Source of the DNA: Brienomyrus brachyistius | Lineage: Eukaryota; Chordata; Actinopteri; Osteoglossiformes; Mormyridae | Direction: 5' to 3' | DNA length: 64,000 nt | Assembly (NCBI RefSeq): GCF_023856365.1 | Contig: NW_026042720.1 | Location: forward strand, 47,493-111,492 | Shown here: piece by piece, positions 58,036 through 64,000 of the stretch | How positions within the stretch are numbered: the first letter of the stretch is position 1 | Layout: each line of letters opens with the position of its first letter | Made by a program: the position numbers and the translations under genes | Notes under the pieces: generated by a model | What the model saw: the letters and a program-made list of their open reading frames with translations, nothing else | What the model was told of the DNA's origin: nothing | Databases searched by the model: none

Positions 58036-58058
58036 GGGGGGGGGGGGGGGGGGGGGGG
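58036..58058 (+). repeat. Run of 23 G
   Basis: An uninterrupted G run lies just before repeat copy 2. Such runs are error-prone in assemblies and can form G-quadruplexes. Confidence 0.95.
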
Positions 58059-58062
58059 TTAG

Positions 58063-58465
58063 AGATCGACTTTTATTTAAATTAGAAATAGATTATTTTA
58101 CACTATTTACAAATAAGCATATAAAATATAGAATTGGTGTGCATTCTGCCAGAATGGCGGCATGCTTCTCACAATCCAGGCCAACGGTTCGCCTCACGAC
58201 TACAATTTCCCCTGGTAGCCATTTGACAGCAGCTTCACGCAACGAGCTGGCTCAATAAAGGAAATGCTGTGTGGATCTACGCGCGTGCGCCACACGAGAG
58301 TGAGAGCATGCATTCGTTTAAACAAGAATTAACCGCGTTATTTCCTGATTATTGCTATCGAAAATGCTCAGAGCGCTTTACTTTATTATTCACATTGACA
58401 GAAATGTGCTTCATTACTTAAAAACATTACGGTTATAGGGGTTTTATTTGCTAAAACAGGCGCTC
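58063..58465 (+). repeat. Unclassified repeat copy 2
   Basis: Shorter copy of the repeat at 56401-57935, continuous and without the LINE-like insertion. It serves as the empty-site reference for that insertion. Confidence 0.55.
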
Positions 58466-58590
58466 CGCCGGCGTAGCCATTTTTAAAGGGGCGTCGGCGT
58501 GGGTGCGCATGCGCCAAACGCCGGACTAGCGATCGTCCATTCCGACCCGCGTTGTTCAAACAGGGCAGTCGCATGTGTCGGAGCTCCAGG
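58440..58590. promoter_or_regulatory. CpG-rich patch with an NRF1-like palindrome
   Basis: The stretch has many CpG dinucleotides in AT-rich surroundings. It contains GTGCGCATGCGCC (core palindrome GCGCATGCGC at 58505-58514), close to the NRF1 consensus YGCGCAYGCGCR, and AGCCATTTT near 58475. These are common in vertebrate housekeeping promoters. No first exon or transcript start can be identified beside it. Confidence 0.35.
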
Positions 58591-59040
58591 ATCGTTTCGT
58601 CCTATTTCTTCTAAAAGAAGAAATATAACTAAATATAACTAAAGTCTTTCGTGTTGGTTAAATGTAATGAGTGATCGCTTCTTTTAAAACGACGGGCTTG
58701 TTTGTTGTTTTCGCTTGTTTAAATTTGCTGTTCTGCTGCTTCTTTCGGGCATGTTTGTTTAAATTCACACTGCTTTTCTTTTAAAATAACACTAAGGGTT
58801 TTCTTCTTTAACACACTTGGTGCTTTCTTCTTTTAAAACATTTGGGCGCTTTCTTTTAAAATACGCCGGACGGACGCCCCCTCTGAACGTGTATGCGCTA
58901 GCTTGCCATTATCCTGTTCTATGTTTTATTATTATTATTTACCTTAAAAACGTAATTTAAAAAGCACATTAATTAAATACATGTAATGTATTTTTATTCT
59001 ATTAAAGTTTAATCTCCCAAACCCCCCTATCTGCAACACG
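58591..59040. repeat. Degenerate TTCTTTTAAAA repeats within AT-rich DNA
   Basis: Between about 58770 and 58870 four to five imperfect copies of a roughly 25-bp sequence centred on GCTTTCTTCTTTTAAAA follow one another, with a further related copy near 58675. The rest of the stretch is AT-rich without recognised features. Confidence 0.55.
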
Positions 59041-59061
59041 TGGCATAAGCATGTATTGATA

Positions 59062-59127
59062 CCATATATGGGCATAAACCCTCGACCAATCAGCATCAAG
59101 GATAAGCCACTTCCTCTTATGACGTCA
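59062..59127. promoter_or_regulatory. CArG box and CRE palindrome close together
   Basis: A perfect CArG box CCATATATGG (59062-59071) and a perfect CRE TGACGTCA (59120-59127) lie 48 bp apart, followed by GCTCCGCCC. Both are textbook binding sites for SRF and CREB/ATF. No adjacent gene start is seen; they could lie in an old LTR. Confidence 0.35.
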
Positions 59128-59290
59128 GAAGCGGAGAATTAAGCTCCGCCCAAGGTACCACATAATATTTTTTCACATAAGTAAGGGGTGATTACATTTA
59201 GTTATATTCTAGCCAGAGAGAAAATGTATAATACTATATTTTTCGTGTTTAATCAGCTCACTGAACACAGGCATTTATTTTTGTCAAACA

Positions 59291-59790
59291 TACAGTACTG
59301 TGCAAAAGTCTTAGGCAGTCCAAAGAAATGTTTAAAGCTGTTTATCTGGGTAGCAAGTGTACTTTGGCTTAGAACAAAAAATACAATTTAACATTAGAAC
59401 GTGTGCAAATTAAGAGTAACACAATAAAAACTAGTAATAATTTCTTCTGTGTTCTAAAAAGTTACTGATATCTAGTTGGATGGCTAGATGAACACCACAT
59501 CAGTTCCCAAACTTCTCCTCAGGGGCACCTCAGCCGTTCCATGATTTTGCTAAATTTCACCAACAGCTCAATTAAATTATTAAATATATTGGTTAAAAAA
59601 GTCAGTGCGAGATTGACTAGCTGTATGAGGTCTGCTAGTGGCCAAGTCAAAAAATACATGGCTGCACTGGACGGTCGCTGCAAATACTAGGATGATTTTA
59701 GCAGAGGTTCTGAAATGGCGAAGATGACACACTTTCAGAGTGAAAAGGATTATAAAGGTTAAAAAGCAGAGATTTCACCTTTTTGCCAGG
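59291..59790 (+). mobile_element. Tc1-type non-autonomous element or fragment (TACAGTACTGTGCAAAAG end)
   Basis: The left end TACAGTACTGTGCAAAAGTC then TTAGGCAG is a familiar terminal sequence of a Tc1-like family in fish. Internal phrases such as CTTCTCCTCAGGGGCACCTC and GGCCAAGTCAAAAAATACAT also belong to that family as I recall it. No transposase frame and no matching inverted right end were found, so the right border is uncertain. It lies just downstream of the PRY-SPRY exon. Confidence 0.6.
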
Positions 59791-59805
59791 AGATCCAGCA
59801 ACATG

Positions 59806-60307
59806 TCACAGTGACACTGAGGAGTCACTATAAACCCAAAACCCTGGATAGAGGGACTGAGTGAATGAGGAGGGGTGCAGGGGGGTCAGTCCATCAGAGA
59901 AGACTCTGTAGAAGGACAGAGCACCAGCCCCCCAGTCCAGATACACTCCTACTCTGCGGGAGCCTGAGGGCCGTATGGGTATGAGAGTCTCTTTATTATT
60001 GTGCCAGACAGAGTAACTGTCAGTATAACAGCACAGAATCCATGACTTGTCATTGTATCCAAGGAGACAGTCCCTCCCTCCTTTCCTCCTGATGACTCCT
60101 TTATAAGTCACTCCTATCCAGGCTTCATATCCATCCCACTCAGCCTCCCAGTAACAGCGGCCAGTCAGACTCTCTCTGCACAGAACTTGGGGGCGGCTGT
60201 CAAATCTCTCTGGATGATCAGGATATGGCTGCCGCTCTGCCCCCTCTGTCACCTTCCTGTTCCCCCCTGACAGAGACAGGCGTCTGTTTGCTGTGTTGGG
60301 GTCCAGT
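59806..60307 (-). CDS. Terminal exon encoding a PRY-SPRY (B30.2) domain
   Basis: On the minus strand a strong acceptor (TTCCTCCTGCCTACAG, cut at 60308/60307) opens a 502-nt exon that ends in a stop at 59806. The protein starts with LDPNTANRRLSLSGGNRKVT, the standard PRY motif. SPRY motifs follow in order: CYWEAEW, AWIGVTYKG, DKSWIL, VGVYLDWGAGALSFYRV and a terminal LYPGFWVYSDSSVSL. Length (about 166 residues) and order are complete for a B30.2 domain, with no frameshift. In fish such exons are the last coding exon of TRIM-like (finTRIM), NLRC3-like and butyrophilin-like proteins, where the domain binds ligands or pathogen parts. Upstream exons that would decide the family are not seen within 60308-64000. 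The 77 nt of open frame upstream of 60307 are intronic. It may be a real gene end or an intact-looking orphan exon. Confidence 0.85.
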
Positions 60308-61321
60308 CTGTAGGCAGGAGGAAGAATTATTAATCCCATCAGGCCGCCTGTACTTTCTGTTTCTGTACGATATAAAAACAGCACAGCTTCCCCTAACGAA
60401 GCGGGAACTGAAGCTTATGAAACAGCTCAGGAAATGTCGGAGGGAAGCGAGCTAAACTAACAGCTTAATTAGTGAAATTACGGGGAAGTAAAATTACAAA
60501 GCAGCGATATTCATCAGACATATTCATCACAAGCATATTTACCACAAAACGGCACCAGAGATCAATACTAAAGTCAGTGTCTTTCCTTCTAACTGCTAAT
60601 TCCGGCGCGTGCGGCATGAAAATGGCCATCAATAACAGAATATTTAAGTAATATTATTACATATTTAAAGTGACATTTAATAAAAGTTTGGACCTGGATT
60701 CTGATACAAAAGCTGTTTCCGGCGCCGGAGTTGCGCTCCATGAGGATTCAGTATTTACAGCGATTGCTAAAGATGGTCTTTAGTCACAGCAAAGCCGGTC
60801 TGAATGCATTTCAAATGCATCGGCTTATTTCCATGAAGCATATGTCATACTGTATCTACTGATCCGGGAGAAACGCTGCAGTGTGGAGCGGGGCGGAATA
60901 GGTGCCGCGCAAAGCCGGCAAACTAATGATAATACCGTCTACAAACCATCAAAAAAAGCGGATTAAACTACACAGTGAGACGTGCATCATGAAAAACAGA
61001 AAGGTTCTCATTACCTCATTAAACAGAAAAATATTGCTCAGAAAAACGGGATTATTATTTTATTAATTCGAAAAAACAGACTTGATTTTTTTCCCAGATG
61101 AATGCAATACGCTTCCATAGCGAACCGCTTACCACGCGCGTGACTCTAGATACGGCGCCGCTACCGCGAGGCGTGAGCCCCGCATCTCGCGCACAGCGGC
61201 CGCTCTAATCTGTTAACATGGGCGCCGAAATGAAATTTGATATTTTCCGCCGCACATGATGCACATCCAGTGTGTCCTGGGCGCTAATTTCTTTTAGCAC
61301 CGTGGATCAGGAGAACTTTTT
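60308..61321. other. Probable intron or upstream DNA of the PRY-SPRY gene, with a CpG-rich patch
   Basis: No further exon recognised on the minus strand. A CpG-rich patch at about 61125-61215 (includes CGCGCGTGACTC, GGCGCCGC, GCGGCCGC) could be a promoter. The rest is mixed, AT-rich sequence. Confidence 0.4.
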
Positions 61322-61714
61322 AATATTCATGAGTGAAGCCCTACACGATTGGCTGGCTGATTAATATTTATGAGAGGGGCACTACCTCATTGGCCAGTTA
61401 ACATCGACTTGTGCTGCCTGTTTCTTCTACCTAAAGCAGGGGTGTCCAAATCCAGTCCTGGGGGGCCGGTGCCCTGTGTAGCTCAGCTCTTTCCCTGTTC
61501 CACCATAAATAATTCAGCTCAAGAGCTGTGTGGTTATTAGCACAAGGAGATGAATCAGGTGTGTTAAATGAGGGGAAACCCAAAAATGTGCAGGACTCTG
61601 GCCCTCCAGGACTGGATTTGGGCTCCCCTGGTTTAAGGCATTCAGTGACCAATCAGTAATATTCTCTCATGAATATTAATGAGTGTTACAGAACCACCCT
61701 GTAAAAATGCAAAT
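61322..61714. promoter_or_regulatory. Cluster of CCAAT boxes, TAATATTCATGAG repeats and an octamer, interrupted by a MITE
   Basis: GATTGGCTG (near 61349), CATTGGCC (near 61388) and ACCAATCAG (near 61650) are CCAAT-type sites. TAATATTCATGAGTG (61321 onward), TAATATTTATGAGAG (about 61362) and CATGAATATTAATGAGTG (near 61669) are related short repeats. ATGCAAAT (61707-61714) is a perfect octamer. The combination is promoter-like, but no gene start is visible. The first two CCAAT sites and the third are separated by the hAT MITE at 61437-61630. Confidence 0.35.
61437..61630. mobile_element. hAT-type MITE, 194 bp, with about 30-bp terminal inverted repeats
   Basis: The left end CAGGGGTGTCCAAATCCAGT then CCTGGGGGGCC is the inverse, with four mismatches, of the right end GGCCCTCCAGGACTGGATTT then GGGCTCCCCTG. 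Both ends start with CAGGGG, as in hAT superfamily elements. Possible 8-bp target duplications CTAAAGCA and TTAAGGCA match at 6 of 8 positions but overlap the terminal CA, so they are uncertain. It is non-autonomous, with no coding capacity. Confidence 0.75.
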
Positions 61715-61734
61715 TCACATTTCGCACATTTGCA

Positions 61735-62070
61735 CGGAAAAGATGGCGGCAGGTGCAGTATTTATCAGAACAGTTTTGGTCACGTTGGAAAAAGGAGTAT
61801 CTGTCTAACATCGCAACAAGACAGAAATGGCACTCTCCAAGGAGAAACTTGAAGGTTGGAGATGTTGTGATGGAGAAAATGGATGACTTGCCACGCAATG
61901 AATGGAGATTAGCACGTGTAATGGACACAACAACTGACAAAGATGGACTTGTAAGAAAGGTAAAGCTTCGTTTTGGAGAAAGGAAGATGGACAAAGGACA
62001 ATGTTACAGTAAACCTTCTGTAGTGGAACGCCCAGTGCAGAAACTGGTTTTGCTATTGGAGACTGTTTAA
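61735..62070 (+). pseudogene. BEL/Pao retrotransposon polyprotein, C-terminal end only
   Basis: The open stretch encodes about 110 residues ending in a TAA at 62070. It includes FWSRWKKEYL, RQKWH, NLKVGDVVM, NEWRLARV and DGLVRKVKL, the typical order in the C-terminal region after the integrase core of BEL/Pao polyproteins (DUF5641-type domain). The frame is open back to about 61720 but the homology starts near RKRWRQVQYL (61735). Protease, reverse transcriptase, RNase H and the integrase catalytic domain are all missing. It is a 5'-deleted copy whose natural stop is preserved. Confidence 0.8.
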
Positions 62071-62215
62071 TTACATTCTGAAGTTTAAGGTTTATTCTGT
62101 CATGTAAACTGTGTTTTCATACAATGTAATGTTTACAGGTCAACGGTTACAGGTCATTTCTTCATTAGGAAATCATTATCACTCCGTTTGGTTCCCATTT
62201 GAGCTCTAATGATTT
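62071..62215. other. 3' untranslated part of the BEL/Pao copy
   Basis: AT-rich sequence between the polyprotein stop and a purine tract. No features besides GTTTACAGGTCA / GGTTACAGGTCA, a short direct duplication at about 62130-62160. Confidence 0.5.
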
Positions 62216-63357
62216 GGTGGGAGTTTAAATGACCGTATTAATATTTCGTTTATTCCATTTATTAGTTACAAATGTTATTCCTTGTTTAACTGTATAAGAC
62301 GAGTGATGCCTTTTATTGTGAAAGAACGGCTTTTATTTTGAAGGAACATAGAACAACAAGCTGCCGTAAACCAGTGTTGCAAACCGCACAGTAGCGGGAA
62401 AACTTCATGGAAGTCGAAGCAAGGTGTGTTCCGTGAAAAAGGAATAGTTATATTACGATTCTTTTTTGGTTAATTTCTTAAATACCAGTGATGGTTTTAG
62501 CTCCTGGTTGATGAGGAACAAGGTGGGTTTTGAAGGTTGATTTGTAAATGTATATATGTTTAATATTTCTGTTGTAAGGTGTTTTGCCGAGTAAAATGGA
62601 CTACGTTTTTGCTCACTACAAGGTGCTAAAGAGCACGGATAAATTAAGCGTGTTAAAGGGTTATAATTTACAAGCTGCTTTGTTTTATTTGTCATGTAAG
62701 GTCACGGACAATTTGATAATGATTTACTTTAGTTTATTTCGTGATTCAAAGGTGTTTAAAAGCAAGTGTGACGGTGCGTCACGACGTAACGTGGCTGCGT
62801 ATAGCAGGGCAGTGGAGTTGGCGGGAGAGAGAGGGGGAAAGGAGGTTTTTTTTTGGTTCGTTCGGGTGATGTAGAGTAAGTAGGGAGAATTCCTTAATGT
62901 AGTCACACAGGACCAGATTAGTCTGAAGGCAGGTTCGAGCCACGTTGGTGCTCCGGAGAAGGGAAATTGCTGTGTGTTACCAGAACGACAGAGGAGAGCT
63001 GCTCCCGGTGCCGCGCAGTGGGAACCGGAGCTTGGAGGAATCGCGGTAGCTTCCCTGCTATACAGAGACGACTCATCAGCTCCAGTACCAAGGACGACGC
63101 AGGTGATATTTAATAAAGTTTATTTCGGCGAATGTACATCAGGGTGATCAGCAACTTGGCCAAGAAGTAGAAGACTTCTGCTAACGTGACGGACACTAAG
63201 CGGAGTTTTAAAAGATCGCTGCTGCACACCCCATTTTCTGCGCACGCTACCACCTGGCAGGGCAGGCCCGCTATGTTCTAACTGCATGCCCGGATGCCTG
63301 ATTTCTCTGGCGGTCATTTTTGGAAGTAAATGTACTGAACAGACTTTCGCATGGGAG
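62216..63357 (+). mobile_element. Possible polypurine tract and 3' LTR-derived region of the BEL/Pao copy
   Basis: GGTGGGAG (62216-62223) is a good polypurine tract at the expected place after the polyprotein. What follows would then be the 3' LTR, although it starts TTTAAATG rather than the usual TGT. An AATAAA signal lies at 63112-63117. The right LTR border is not clear. The phrases TGTTTAATAT and CTGTTGTAAGGT occur here (62558-62580) and again in the segment from 63358, at a different offset, suggesting related LTRs. No gene is recognised in this stretch. Confidence 0.35.
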
Positions 63358-63888
63358 TGTTGATGTTATCGGACGGATTATTACAATGTGCCGGTGGTAT
63401 AAAGTGCTAAATGAATAAGGTTCATTTCTGTTATGAGGTTGTTGTGCATGTTTAATATGAATGTGTCCTGTTGTAAGGTTACTACGAACGTGTTATATGA
63501 AGGGTAAAAAATATCCCGTCGGAGGTAAACGGGAGTTCTTGCTTGAAGCCTCCACCGTTAGACACTGAGCGCTCAGTAGGGTGACTGGGGCTGGGGTTTC
63601 ATTAATAGAGGGGAGTCAGGTGGTTGGTGAAACTCAATTTGGTAATTGCAGTCCTTTGTTTTATGTGAGCTTTGGTTCTTTCCATCTAATAATTTAGTAA
63701 TCTTACAGAGAATAAACTGCCTATGTGTTCAATTTACCCTATCCTGGTGTACAGTGGTTACCCTGCTTCTATTATTTAGGCTCTCTCCGGAGTAGGGGCG
63801 TCTCACCTGCTACTGCTGGGTACTTCGGTCGGGGGGTGGGGGTACGGTGTGGGTACTTAAACATCACGCTATCCCCAACAGTACTACA
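63358..63888 (+). mobile_element. Candidate LTR (TGT...ACA, 531 bp) with PPT-like left and PBS-like right flanks
   Basis: The segment starts TGTTGATG right after ATGGGAG, has AATAAA at 63711-63716, and ends ACTACA before CTCCAGGTTGGCACCGTGAC. A TTGG-CACC-GTGACG phrase just after a 5' LTR is typical of the primer-binding area of fish LTR elements. If right, this is the 5' LTR of an element whose body lies beyond the window, or a shared LTR between two tandem elements. Identity with another LTR copy could not be tested. Confidence 0.4.
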
Positions 63889-64000
63889 CTCCAGGTTGGC
63901 ACCGTGACGCTGATAGGGAAGTGCTGGAGCCTTAGCCGATCTGCTCACGTAGTGCATGTAGCAGACTAGGGAGGCGATTGGTGAGGGTACAGGGACCTAC
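63889..64000. other. Possible start of the internal region of an LTR element
   Basis: Sequence after the candidate primer-binding site, cut by the window end. No coding frame recognised in this short stretch. Confidence 0.3.

Noticed and set aside
60308..60384. Methionine-initiated upstream extension of the PRY-SPRY frame
   Set aside because: A strong splice acceptor at 60308 directly precedes the PRY motif, so the upstream open part is intron.
61431..61652. 73-codon minus-strand open frame
   Set aside because: It coincides with the hAT MITE and reads through both inverted repeats, so it is fortuitous.
62584..62874. 96-codon open frame in the LTR-like region
   Set aside because: It lies in a probable LTR-derived segment and has no recognised domain.
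1..64000. tRNA or rRNA genes
   Set aside because: The only tRNA-like sequence is the SINE head at 52941-53010, which lacks a proper tRNA fold. No rRNA stretch was recognised.

Overview
The window looks like nuclear DNA of a ray-finned fish. The evidence is all on the right: Tc1-like transposon remnants, a tRNA-derived SINE whose 3' end matches the common fish SINE/LINE tail, a BEL/Pao retrotransposon end, a hAT-type MITE, and a spliced PRY-SPRY (B30.2) exon of the type greatly expanded in fish immune and TRIM-like genes. The species cannot be named from this sequence.

Positions 1-50337 are one uninterrupted tandem array that already runs at the left edge, so its true start lies outside. It is built from short interchangeable modules: an anchor TTTGTCAG, an optional hexamer TGTCAG or GGTCAG, and a CTG-rich tail. 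Units are mostly 16, 19, 22 or 25 bp, all 1 more than a multiple of 3. One variant of 29 bp occurs in two separate blocks. The plus strand therefore has almost no stop codons in any frame (one TGA at 19150-19152 in frame 1), and all three frames spell the same cyclic peptide. I treat these giant open frames as a property of the repeat, not as genes. The array is organised in homogeneous blocks and higher-order repeats, the largest being two tandem copies of about 5 kb at 30423-40375.

From 50338 to 64000 the DNA is ordinary, transposon-rich and gene-poor. In order it holds: a Tc1-like transposase remnant; a LINE ORF2 C-terminal remnant; a SINE with a coding-like antisense ORF; an isolated 22-bp copy of array sequence 3.7 kb outside the array; a common fish dispersed repeat; a Tc1-type end; a broken two-exon gene on the minus strand (55280-55839) with good splice sites; a pair of diverged repeat copies, one split by a LINE-like insertion; a 23-G run; CpG-rich and CArG/CRE promoter-like patches; a Tc1-type non-autonomous element; a PRY-SPRY terminal exon (minus strand, 59806-60307); a CCAAT/octamer cluster split by a hAT MITE; and a BEL/Pao polyprotein end with two LTR-like segments.

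The only feature that could belong to a working host protein gene is the PRY-SPRY exon. There is no operon-like organisation. The outstanding object is the 50-kb modular array.
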